Shown: positions 1 through 7,058, counted from the first letter of the stretch. The stretch: 7,925 nucleotides of DNA from Proteiniphilum sp. UBA5283 (GCA_002408485.1 DHSP01000044.1:4273-12197), one strand, 5' to 3'. Numbers and translations are program-made. The notes: generated by a model not told the origin, from the sequence alone.

Positions 1-2
1 TA

Positions 3-635
3 GCATCGCTGACCGGCAAATATGAGGAGGCGCTGGCCTACCCCGGCGTGGTCGGGTTGATCGTGGGCACCCGCCCCGACTGTATGCCCGCCGAGCTGCT
101 CGATTATTTTGAAGAGCTCAGCAAAAAGACGTTTGTCTTGGTGGAGTATGGAGTGGAATCCACTTTAAACAAAACCCTGGAACGGGTAAATCGCCAGCAT
201 ACCTACGAAGAGTCGGCTGAAATGATCCGCAAAACAGCAGAAAGAAATATTCCGGTAGGCGCACACATGATTCTGGGACTTCCCGGCGAGACCGAAGAAG
301 ATATCCTGCACCATGCCGGCAAGCTCTCCGAATTACCCCTCACGACCCTCAAACTACACCAGTTGCAAATCATCAGGAGTACCGCCATGGCAAGAGAGTA
401 CAAGCTCCTTCCCGAATCATTTAACCTGTTTACGCTGGAGGAATACATAGACCTCTGTGTTCGTTTTGCCGAGCTACTCCATCCCGATATCTACATTGAA
501 CGGTTTACTTCCCAATCGCCTTCGAAGCTGCTTATCGCCCCCGACTGGGGTTTTAAAAACTACGAAGTAAGGGAAAAGGTTTTAAAACGGTTTTGTGAAA
601 AGGAGACATGGCAAGGGAGACTTTACATTCGGTAG
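3..635 (+). CDS. TIGR01212/YhcC-like radical SAM protein, 5'-truncated by window edge
   Basis: The reading frame is open from the left edge (first full codon at base 3), so the true start lies outside; 210 residues are visible of a family that is usually about 300-320 aa. Seen in the sequence: the block VVGLIVGTRPDCMP, then VEYGVES, then AHMILGLPGETEEDI. These match the middle and C-terminal part of the YhcC/TIGR01212 radical SAM family. The N-terminal CxxxCxxC-type motif that binds the 4Fe-4S cluster and S-adenosylmethionine would be upstream of the window and cannot be checked. The exact reaction of this family is not established to my knowledge. The gene converges on the lipoate-protein ligase gene, with the two coding ends overlapping by 13 bp (623-635). 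The GTG at 48 is not the start, since homology continues upstream (for example YEEALAYPGVVG). The family call is firm; the function is unknown. Confidence 0.9.
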   Translation, partial: ASLTGKYEEALAYPGVVGLIVGTRPDCMPAELLDYFEELSKKTFVLVEYGVESTLNKTLERVNRQHTYEESAEMIRKTAERNIPVGAHMILGLPGETEEDILHHAGKLSELPLTTLKLHQLQIIRSTAMAREYKLLPESFNLFTLEEYIDLCVRFAELLHPDIYIERFTSQSPSKLLIAPDWGFKNYEVREKVLKRFCEKETWQGRLYIR

Positions 636-1351
636 TTCCAGTTGCGCTGTGTATATTTGCTCATTTGGAGTTCCTCTATTTCGGAGATCTCTTCATCCCG
701 TAGTGTAGTGATCTTATCCAGTCCGTAGTAGGCCAGCAGCTTTCGGGTAAACATGTCAAAAAAAACGGCTGCCTCCGGTGCGCTTTTCTTTTTTTCAGCC
801 AGAAATGAGCGGATATTCCGCACCGGACTGGGCACCGAAGGAGTGGCTTTTTTAATACGGTTGATCTCTTCCGGCGAGAGGGACTTCTGCAACCTCTGCA
901 GCTCTGTATCATAAAGCAGGGTACCGTGATGCAATTCCCTCCCCCTGGAGATATGAGAGGCCGTACCCGATATTTTGTACCCCTCCAGCCACAGATCTTT
1001 TCTTTTTCCTATCTCCACAGGAATACCCAATTCATGAAGCACTTCCACAACAGGCTCCAGAAAAACGGCACTCAATGGTGCACCTACGCTGTCCCGGATA
1101 AAGGCAAAATTCAGATTTCCTGTATCGTGATAGACCGCTCCACCACCCGACAGGCGACGAATGATCCGGATACTGTGCTCGATGCAATAGTCGGGATCCA
1201 CCTCGTTGAGTACCGCCTGATTGGATCCGATAATCACACTCGGCTCATTCGCATAGAGCCATAAAAAGTTTTCTCCCTTTTTCGAGAATAAAAATTCTTC
1301 TGCAGCCAGGTTAAACGATGGCGTGGAAGAAGGAGAGGTGACGATATTCAT
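623..1351 (-). CDS. lplA: Lipoate-protein ligase, catalytic domain only
   Basis: Predicted cytoplasmic enzyme that activates lipoate (or octanoate) with ATP and attaches it to the lysine of lipoyl domains (2-oxoacid dehydrogenases, GcvH). The start chosen is ATG at 1351, giving 242 aa beginning MNIVTSPSS; the family alignment begins here, whereas the 15 extra residues from 1396 (MGMHQKWFFFVNFAV) look like translated promoter DNA. Seen: N14-E19 of FNLAAEE, EPSVIIGSNQ (36-45), the core signature RRLSGGGAVYHDTGNLNF (65-82), the lysine K126 in YKISG (equivalent to the substrate-binding lysine of E. coli LplA), and HHGTLLY (141-147). The protein ends at KYTQRNWNYRM, in register with the KYxxWxWNYGxSP motif, so the last turn of that motif and the roughly 80-residue C-terminal accessory domain of full-length LplA (about 330 aa) are absent. 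Its tail overlaps the convergent radical SAM gene. It may be a natural short form or a truncation. Confidence 0.9.
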   Translation of the reverse strand: MNIVTSPSSTPSFNLAAEEFLFSKKGENFLWLYANEPSVIIGSNQAVLNEVDPDYCIEHSIRIIRRLSGGGAVYHDTGNLNFAFIRDSVGAPLSAVFLEPVVEVLHELGIPVEIGKRKDLWLEGYKISGTASHISRGRELHHGTLLYDTELQRLQKSLSPEEINRIKKATPSVPSPVRNIRSFLAEKKKSAPEAAVFFDMFTRKLLAYYGLDKITTLRDEEISEIEELQMSKYTQRNWNYRM

Positions 1352-1356
1352 GACTG

Positions 1357-1364
1357 CAAAATTA
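1357..1364 (-). promoter_or_regulatory. Putative Bacteroidota -7 box for the ligase gene
   Basis: On the minus strand the octamer TAATTTTG matches the Bacteroidota -7 consensus TAnnTTTG exactly and ends 5 nt before the ATG at 1351. Transcription would then begin at or within a base or two of the start codon, so the mRNA would be leaderless or nearly so. I do not see a clear TTTG/TTG -33 element at the expected distance; a run of nine T (1375-1367) sits just upstream. The match could be chance in AT-rich DNA. Confidence 0.45.
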
Positions 1365-1401
1365 ACAAAAAAAAACCATTTCTGATGCATTCCCACATTA
1401 T

Positions 1402-1437
1402 ATCATTTTTCACAGTTATCAAATCATTTTTCACAGT
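1402..1437. repeat. Two perfect 15-bp direct repeats 21 bp apart, candidate activator operator
   Basis: ATCATTTTTCACAGT occurs at 1402-1416 and again at 1423-1437, start-to-start spacing 21 bp, i.e. two helical turns, separated by 6 bp. It lies in the divergent intergenic region, 21 bp upstream of the TACCTTTG box of the susC operon. If transcription starts near 1472, the repeat centres fall near -42 and -63, the position where a class II activator touches RNA polymerase. AraC-type dimers use direct half-sites 21 bp apart (as at araI), and hybrid two-component regulators of PULs carry AraC-type DNA-binding domains, so such a regulator is the likely ligand. The repeat and spacing are seen directly; the ligand is inferred. 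It also lies about 58-79 bp upstream of the ligase start and could act on that gene. Confidence 0.6.
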
Positions 1438-1457
1438 GCTTGATTGCAACCAACCTT

Positions 1458-1465
1458 TACCTTTG
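1458..1465 (+). promoter_or_regulatory. Putative -7 box of the susC operon promoter
   Basis: TACCTTTG matches the Bacteroidota -7 consensus TAnnTTTG exactly. It is the only exact match on the + strand between the two divergent genes. A TTG at 1440-1442 is a candidate -33 element, but the 15-nt gap is shorter than the usual 17-20 nt. A weak -33 element would fit a promoter that depends on an activator bound at the adjacent 21-bp-spaced repeats. The predicted start of transcription is near 1472. Confidence 0.55.
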
Positions 1466-1471
1466 TTATGC

Positions 1472-1648
1472 CTTAAAGTGCAATATTCATTAAATTTAAC
1501 ACTATAAAAGACTGACAGAACAAACAACTCTTAAAATCACTGCTTACGTTAAAGAGATACAAACAAAAAAACCTTTACTCCCAAAAATAGACGACTGCAT
1601 ATATTTATCATATCTAATCAATGCCCAAATAATTATTAATCTAAACAA
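1472..1648 (+). other. Long AT-rich 5' leader of the susC mRNA
   Basis: From the predicted transcription start to the first ATG of the transporter gene there are about 177 nt with no open reading frame of note. The stretch is AT-rich, with A tracts and an AATAATTATT palindrome (1628-1637) just before the start. I find no strong stem-loop, no recognisable riboswitch core and no purine-rich Shine-Dalgarno sequence, which is normal for this phylum. The extent depends on the promoter call. Confidence 0.4.
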
Positions 1649-4600
1649 ATGAGAGATGAAATGAAAAGAAAAATGATGATTTTAAAAAAAGGAATTTTGC
1701 TCACTATGGTGACTTTATTTTCCTTGGGTGTCTTTGCCCAGAATATTACCGTAAGAGGTAATATTACCGACGGTTCCGGAGAATCGTTAGTGGGCGTTAC
1801 CGTGCAGGTACGAGGCACCAATTTCGGCACAGTTACGGATGTTGATGGTAACTTCACACTCCCCAATGTGCCATCTAACGCTGTTTTAGAGGTGTCTTAT
1901 GTGGGAATGCATACGCAAGCTATTCCGGTTAATGGACGGACTATCATCAATATTGCACTCGAAGAAGATACAGAACTGCTCGAAGAGGTGATCGTGGTAG
2001 GATACGGCACCATGCGCAAAAGTGACGTTACAGGGGCTGTGGCCGTCGTCTCGGCCGAGGAGTTGACCACGAAGCCGGTTACCAATGCTTTTGAAGCGTT
2101 GCAGGGCAAAGTGGCCGGTGTAGACATTACTTCATCCCAGCGTCCCGGTGAACTAGGGTCCATTCGCGTCCGTGGTAACCGTTCGCTGAGTGCCACCAAC
2201 GCGCCGCTTTATGTGGTTGACGGAGTAGTACTAAGCTCAGGAGGTATTGAAAGCATCAACCCCCGCGATATTGAAAGCATCAACGTATTAAAAGATGCAT
2301 CTTCCACCGCTGTATACGGATCACGGGGTGCCAATGGTGTAATCCTGGTAACCACCAAGCGGGGTAAAGCAGGCTCCTTAAGCCTGAACTATTCGGGAAC
2401 GTTCACGTTTGAGAAAATACACGATTTATCTCCCGGGATGAACGCCAACGATTACATTACCTGGCGCAGATGGGCTCATTATAATGCGAACCCAACCGCA
2501 TACAGTCCCGGCAATCAGCCCTCAAAAACCCAGGATGAGACATTCTTTAGTGCACTCGACGAAACTGCGTTTAACAACGTTATGAAAGGCTGGTCCGGCA
2601 ACAGCTGGGATGGTTCCAAAGTGACAAACACCAACTGGGGTGACCTGGTCACACAGACAGGGGTAACCCAGGAACACACCATCAGTGCCAGTGGCGGAAC
2701 CGACAAAATCACTTCCTTCTTTTCGTTGGGTTACATGAACAACGAAGGAACGCAAAAGGGACAATCATTCAACCGCTACAACGCGTCAATGTCCACCGAA
2801 ATAAAGCCGACAAACTGGTTTAGCCTGGGAGGATCCATCAATACTTCCTGGAGCAACCAAAGTTATGGTTATTCCCGCACAGGTCAGTCTTCCAGTTCAG
2901 GGCCGACAGAAATTTATGCTGCAGCCAAACAGATATTAAGTGTAGCCCAGCCTTATGATGCCAACGGAGAGATCATACTAACTCCTTCCAATATGAATGG
3001 AGTATACACGGTGGTCGATGAATGGAAAAAATCGGACGAACAGAGGCAGACATTGCGTGCATTGGGTAGTTTCTACGCCAATGTTGATTTGGGTAAAATA
3101 TGGGAACCCCTCGAAGGATTAAGTTTCAAGAGCAATTTCGGACCCGACTTCCGCTATTATCGCCGTGGGATCTATATCGACAAAACATCGGCTGTACGTC
3201 AGGGTGGAACAAGCTATGCTTCCTGGAATTACGATAGAAGATTCTCCTGGGTATTGGACAACATCGTTACGTATAATAAAGCGATCGACGATCATAAGTT
3301 TGATATTACGTTGTTGCAATCTGCATCTAAATATGATGCGGAATCAGGAAGCATGGGTGCCCAGAATATTCCGAAAGCCAGTTTCAAATGGAACAACATG
3401 GGTTCGGTGGATATTACCAGCACCGATGCAAAAGCGAGCATGGGTACCGGATTAACACAGTCTCAGCTGGCATCCTACATGGCTCGTTTCAACTATTCAT
3501 GGAAAGATCGTTACCTGTTTACCGTTTCGGGCCGCTACGATGGCTCCTCGGTTCTTTCGGCAGGTCACAAATGGGCTTTTTTCCCCAGTGCTGCATTAGG
3601 ATGGAGAATTGACCAGGAGGAATTTATGCAGGATCTTTCCTGGCTCGATCAGCTAAAACTGCGTCTGGGTATGGGTATGACTGGGAACTCCGCTGTGGGT
3701 GCATACGATACATTGGGAAGCATTCGTTCATTCTGGGTACCTTTTGGCGGCACCGGCAACGTGCTGGCATACGGCACCAACGAACCTTATTATTTCTCGG
3801 GTACTGAATTGATGGCCAATCCCGCCCTGGAATGGGAGAAAACCACCCAATGGAACCTCGGTGTCGATTTCACCTTCCTCCGGGGACGCATAGGCGGATC
3901 CATCGATGTGTACAAATCCAATACGAACGACCTGCTGATGAACATGACGATCCCCACCCTTACAGGGTATAGCAATACCATGGCCAACGTGGGAAAAACA
4001 AAAAACAAGGGGATCGATGTTTCTCTGAACTTTATACCTGTAAAGACAAGAGATTTTGAATGGAATTCCACCCTCAACCTTGCCTGGCAGAAAGATGAGA
4101 TCGTTGAACTGGCAAATGGCAAAAATGACATGGTCGATAACTCCTGGTTTATCGGAGAATCAATCAGCGTTTATTACGGATACGACAACGATGGATTGTG
4201 GCAGGAAGAAGATGCTGCAGAGATGGCCAAGTTCAATGAGAAAGGCGAAAAGTTCACTCCGGGTAGTGTAAAACCGGTCGATCAGAACGGGGATTATGTG
4301 ATCAACAGCGAAGACCGTGTGATCCTGGGCAACACCAATCCGCGCTGGACAACAGGCTGGAGCAATAGCTTTAATTACAAGGGCCTGGAATTGAACGTGG
4401 AACTCTATGGGCGCATGAACTACATGGTATCTACAGGGGGTGAAGCACAGAACGGACACGGCAATCAGCGCCAGTTGGATTACTGGAGACCCGACAATAC
4501 CGGTGCTGAATGGCAAAAACCAGTCTATACGGGAACACCCGGCGTAGGTGGCGATGCCTACTCCAGCTTGATTGGCTTCAAAAAAGCATCTTTCATCAAG

Positions 4601-4795
4601 TTCAGAAATATTTCATTGGGTTACCATTTGCCCAAAAACATCTGCAAGCCACTCGGCATCAATAATTTGAAATTATTTACCCAATTACGCAATCCGGGTA
4701 ATCTCTACAGCTCAGTCGATTTCCTGGATCTCGACCTGGGAACTTCCACGTATTACAACAGAGGAGTTACTTTTGGGTTAGAAATTGGTTTTTAA
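1649..4795 (+). CDS. SusC/RagA-family TonB-dependent outer-membrane transporter
   Basis: Predicted 22-strand outer-membrane barrel that imports oligosaccharides together with its SusD partner, powered by TonB-ExbBD. The 1048 aa are normal for the family. Order of parts: a signal peptide (about 1-30; hydrophobic ILLTMVTLFSLGVFA, cleavage likely before Q31); a carboxypeptidase-regulatory-like beta-sandwich (about 32-105, with GTVTDVDGNFTLPNV and LEVSYVGM); the TonB-box region LEEVIVVGYGT (111-121); the plug domain (about 122-240, with IRVRGNRSL, APLYVVDGV, IESINVLKDASSTAVYGSRGANGVI); then the barrel, ending in GVTFGLEIGF with a terminal aromatic residue. A calcium-loop-like DQNGDYVINSED (878-889) is typical of SusC barrels. 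There is no STN signalling domain, which argues against FecIR-like sigma control. The start is uncertain among in-frame ATGs at 1649, 1661 and 1673; all keep the signal peptide. First gene of the operon; the substrate cannot be read from the sequence. Confidence 0.96.
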   Translation: MRDEMKRKMMILKKGILLTMVTLFSLGVFAQNITVRGNITDGSGESLVGVTVQVRGTNFGTVTDVDGNFTLPNVPSNAVLEVSYVGMHTQAIPVNGRTIINIALEEDTELLEEVIVVGYGTMRKSDVTGAVAVVSAEELTTKPVTNAFEALQGKVAGVDITSSQRPGELGSIRVRGNRSLSATNAPLYVVDGVVLSSGGIESINPRDIESINVLKDASSTAVYGSRGANGVILVTTKRGKAGSLSLNYSGTFTFEKIHDLSPGMNANDYITWRRWAHYNANPTAYSPGNQPSKTQDETFFSALDETAFNNVMKGWSGNSWDGSKVTNTNWGDLVTQTGVTQEHTISASGGTDKITSFFSLGYMNNEGTQKGQSFNRYNASMSTEIKPTNWFSLGGSINTSWSNQSYGYSRTGQSSSSGPTEIYAAAKQILSVAQPYDANGEIILTPSNMNGVYTVVDEWKKSDEQRQTLRALGSFYANVDLGKIWEPLEGLSFKSNFGPDFRYYRRGIYIDKTSAVRQGGTSYASWNYDRRFSWVLDNIVTYNKAIDDHKFDITLLQSASKYDAESGSMGAQNIPKASFKWNNMGSVDITSTDAKASMGTGLTQSQLASYMARFNYSWKDRYLFTVSGRYDGSSVLSAGHKWAFFPSAALGWRIDQEEFMQDLSWLDQLKLRLGMGMTGNSAVGAYDTLGSIRSFWVPFGGTGNVLAYGTNEPYYFSGTELMANPALEWEKTTQWNLGVDFTFLRGRIGGSIDVYKSNTNDLLMNMTIPTLTGYSNTMANVGKTKNKGIDVSLNFIPVKTRDFEWNSTLNLAWQKDEIVELANGKNDMVDNSWFIGESISVYYGYDNDGLWQEEDAAEMAKFNEKGEKFTPGSVKPVDQNGDYVINSEDRVILGNTNPRWTTGWSNSFNYKGLELNVELYGRMNYMVSTGGEAQNGHGNQRQLDYWRPDNTGAEWQKPVYTGTPGVGGDAYSSLIGFKKASFIKFRNISLGYHLPKNICKPLGINNLKLFTQLRNPGNLYSSVDFLDLDLGTSTYYNRGVTFGLEIGF

Positions 4796-4819
4796 TCACG
4801 ATAAACGAAGAAATATATT

Positions 4820-6955
4820 ATGAAACATTTATATAGCAAAATTTTGCTTGGCGCGTTATCGCTGTTCGCCTTCAGTCTTTGGTCCTGTGGAGACGATTTC
4901 CTGTATGAGGAGAATACCACGGCATATACTACCCAGTATTTCGAAACAGAACAGGGAATTACCGATCTGGCCACTTCACTTTATGGGAATATCAGATGGC
5001 ACTTTGGATATGAATGGGCATACGGGATCACCCTGTACGGTACCGACGAGTTTACAAACGGAGCCGACCTTACCAGCGAGCCCTGGAATACCTATGATAA
5101 CCGTCTGAACGCTTCCAATGCCACGGTTGAGACCGGGGCAGCCAACAAAAACTGCCCCCCGGTAGACGGGCTGTGGAATCAGATGTATTTCGGCATCTCT
5201 TCTGCAAACCTGATCCTTGCAAACGGAGATAAAATTACCAACGCGGATGTGCGCAACAAGAGCATGGGAGAAGCCTACTTCCTGCGTGGATACAATTACT
5301 ACCGTCTTTTTGCCCAATATGGTGGAGTGGTGCTGCAAACGGAGCCTGTAAGCGGCGTGGTTCGTTACTTTGAACGCTCCAGTGAAGAAGAGACCATGGC
5401 ACAAATCATCTCCGATTTCGAAAATGCCTATAAATTGCTACCCACCACAAACTGGCGAGGCGTAGGCACGTGGACCAAATATGCTGCTGCTCACTTCTGG
5501 GCGAAAGCATTGCTTTTCCGTGCCTCTGAACGAAACAGCAGCTGGAATGCAAGTTACGTGGATGCCGATTTAACCAAGTGCGTACAACTTTGCGACGAGG
5601 TGATTGCCGCAAGACCCCTGGCAAGCGACTACTGGGATCTGTATGCCCGCTGGACGGGTGTGGACAATCCCAACGAAGCCATCCCCGAAATTCTGATGTC
5701 TGCACAGCACAATGCCGACTCTTCCACCAAAGGACGATTTGGCAACCGTACTCACTCCTACTTCACCCCACAGTTCAACACGTTTAGCGGCGGCTGGGTT
5801 AGCCGTGGCCCGCATATCGGCGGACAAGATTTCCAGCGTTGTCGTCCCACGGAGTACAACTACTCCACCTACGACAACGTAAACGATGCCCGTTTGTGGA
5901 AATCGTTCCGTACTGTCTACGGGGTGAACAATATCCGCGATGCCAAGCTGAATGAGTCGTTCGGCGAAAACGCTGTGAAACTGGGAGACCAGGGAATTGT
6001 ATTCATCATGAACAAAAAGAGCGACACCCGTTTCGATGGAGAACCTTATGGTAAATTCGGAAGACCAACCCAGAGCAAATTCATCAATCCGGAAACAGGA
6101 AAATGGGTTCCCAATGCATTTCCCCTTTATCTGGAGGGAGAATATGTATTGCCCAATTACAACAGCAATGGCGACGCTACCAAATCAAATGTTTTCTGTG
6201 GATTGAACAAAACCCAGGATGGTACAAGAACAGCAGAAGGTGGGGATGGGTATCGCGACGTTATCATGGCCCGTACCGGAGAGACCTACCTGATAAAAGC
6301 AGAAGCACAGGTACGCCAAAAAAATTATCAGGGTGCCATCGCCACGGTGAATCAACTTCGCGCCCGGGCACAGTGGAAGCCGGGAGAAGACAGGGAGTTG
6401 TATGTGGACGCTTCCATTGCTTTCCCGTTAAGCAATACCCTGTATTCGGCATCTACCAACTACTCTAAAAACGGGAAGACAGATAACTACGTAAACTGGT
6501 TTGCCAACTCGCACCCCGGTTATAACGGTGGAAATTTAAAAGATGCAGCCGGCAATGTATATCTGCAGAAAAACAGCTATTATCTTTCCACAGGTATCGA
6601 TAAGACCACCGCTGCTTCCTCTTTACAAATCAGCAGTCCCAACAACCTGCCGGCAGAAGATGAAGCCATCCTGGCCAAGTTGGGAGCCTCCAGTGAGTAC
6701 GACCGCATGCTGAACTTCATCTTCAACGAACGTACCCGTGAGCTGAATGGCGAGTGGAACAGATGGGAAGAGTTGAGCCGCGCCGGATTGCTGGTAAAAC
6801 GTGCCAAAGCATTCAATGCACAGGCAGCTCCCAATATTGCCGACAAGCATGTGCTCCGTCCCATCCCGCAAACCTTTATCGATGGTTTGACACAGGAGAA
6901 CGGAGAGCCGCTGACGGAAGAACAAAAAGCCTCTTTTCAGAATCCGGGCTGGTAA
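4820..6955 (+). CDS. SusD/RagB-family surface glycan-binding lipoprotein, long form
   Basis: Predicted lid of the SusC barrel that captures glycan at the cell surface. Starts 24 bp after the transporter stop, so almost certainly cotranscribed. Seen: a lipoprotein signal with Cys23 (SLWSC) followed by GDDFL, the usual mature start of SusD proteins; the acidic pair just after the Cys fits surface export. The TPR-like N-terminal part includes GEAYFLRGYNYYRLFAQYGGVVL (about 150-172). The C-terminal SusD_RagB part includes MLNFIFNERTRELNGEWNRW (about 630-650), LRPIPQTFID (about 678-687) and the terminal QNPGW. At 711 aa it is well above the common 500-600 aa; the extra length seems to lie in the middle (about 310-600), rich in Tyr, Asn and Trp. 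The long body is in one uninterrupted frame, so there is no sign of a sequencing fusion. The ligand is unknown. Confidence 0.95.
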   Translation: MKHLYSKILLGALSLFAFSLWSCGDDFLYEENTTAYTTQYFETEQGITDLATSLYGNIRWHFGYEWAYGITLYGTDEFTNGADLTSEPWNTYDNRLNASNATVETGAANKNCPPVDGLWNQMYFGISSANLILANGDKITNADVRNKSMGEAYFLRGYNYYRLFAQYGGVVLQTEPVSGVVRYFERSSEEETMAQIISDFENAYKLLPTTNWRGVGTWTKYAAAHFWAKALLFRASERNSSWNASYVDADLTKCVQLCDEVIAARPLASDYWDLYARWTGVDNPNEAIPEILMSAQHNADSSTKGRFGNRTHSYFTPQFNTFSGGWVSRGPHIGGQDFQRCRPTEYNYSTYDNVNDARLWKSFRTVYGVNNIRDAKLNESFGENAVKLGDQGIVFIMNKKSDTRFDGEPYGKFGRPTQSKFINPETGKWVPNAFPLYLEGEYVLPNYNSNGDATKSNVFCGLNKTQDGTRTAEGGDGYRDVIMARTGETYLIKAEAQVRQKNYQGAIATVNQLRARAQWKPGEDRELYVDASIAFPLSNTLYSASTNYSKNGKTDNYVNWFANSHPGYNGGNLKDAAGNVYLQKNSYYLSTGIDKTTAASSLQISSPNNLPAEDEAILAKLGASSEYDRMLNFIFNERTRELNGEWNRWEELSRAGLLVKRAKAFNAQAAPNIADKHVLRPIPQTFIDGLTQENGEPLTEEQKASFQNPGW

Positions 6956-6991
6956 ATAGGAATCTGAATTTTTGATTGAACACACGTGACT

Positions 6992-7029
6992 GATGGATAT
7001 TACATTTTGAAAAATTTGGAATATCCATC
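6992..7029 (+). terminator. Intercistronic stem-loop between susD and the GH105 gene, possible attenuator
   Basis: A perfect 10-bp inverted repeat, GATGGATATT (6992-7001) and AATATCCATC (7020-7029), flanks an 18-nt loop that can itself form a small ATTTT/AAAAT pairing. The bases after the stem are TCTTTTC, a poor U tract, so full termination seems unlikely. Partial attenuation, or an RNA-end-stabilising role that lets susCD messages outnumber downstream ones, is plausible. The same palindrome could instead be a protein-binding site. The TACATTTTG at 7001-7009, one base longer than a -7 box, overlaps it and could be a weak internal promoter. Confidence 0.45.
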
Positions 7030-7042
7030 TTTTCATTAAATG

Positions 7043-7058
7043 ATGAAACAATGAAACA
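7043..7058 (+). repeat. Tandem 8-bp duplication spanning the GH105 start codon
   Basis: ATGAAACA is present twice in direct succession (7043-7050 and 7051-7058). Translation from the first copy, or from ATG at 7040, runs into TGA at 7052-7054 after three or four codons. That stop overlaps the real ATG in an ATGA arrangement. Only the second copy opens the lipoprotein frame. It may be simple slippage or a tiny coupled upstream frame. Confidence 0.5.

Noticed and set aside
48..50. GTG as the start of the radical SAM gene
   Set aside because: The frame is open to the window edge and the upstream residues continue the family sequence, so this codon is an internal valine.
549..588. GTTTTAAAAC-type palindromes near the end of the radical SAM gene as a terminator
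   Set aside because: They lie in conserved coding sequence, are AT-only stems with no loop and no following U tract.
926..1264. 112-aa open frame on the + strand inside the ligase gene
   Set aside because: It is antisense to the conserved catalytic core of the ligase, has no recognisable domain, and its composition follows from the opposite strand.
1352..1396. Upstream in-frame ATG at 1396 that would add 15 residues to the ligase
   Set aside because: The added residues do not resemble the family N-terminus and would cover the putative -7 box; ATG at 1351 begins where homology begins.
1474..1505. Weak pairing TAAAGTG/CACTATA in the susC leader as an RNA switch
   Set aside because: Only four contiguous pairs, then a mismatch and two AU pairs; too weak, with no recognisable riboswitch core.
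1628..1637. AATAATTATT palindrome just upstream of the transporter start
   Set aside because: It is low-complexity AT sequence, likely by chance in an AT-rich leader, with no second copy as an operator would suggest.
2245..2284. Two copies of TATTGAAAGCATCAAC 24 bp apart within the transporter gene
   Set aside because: It is in frame, encodes IESIN twice within the normal plug-domain sequence (INPRDIESINVLKD), and needs no explanation beyond protein sequence.
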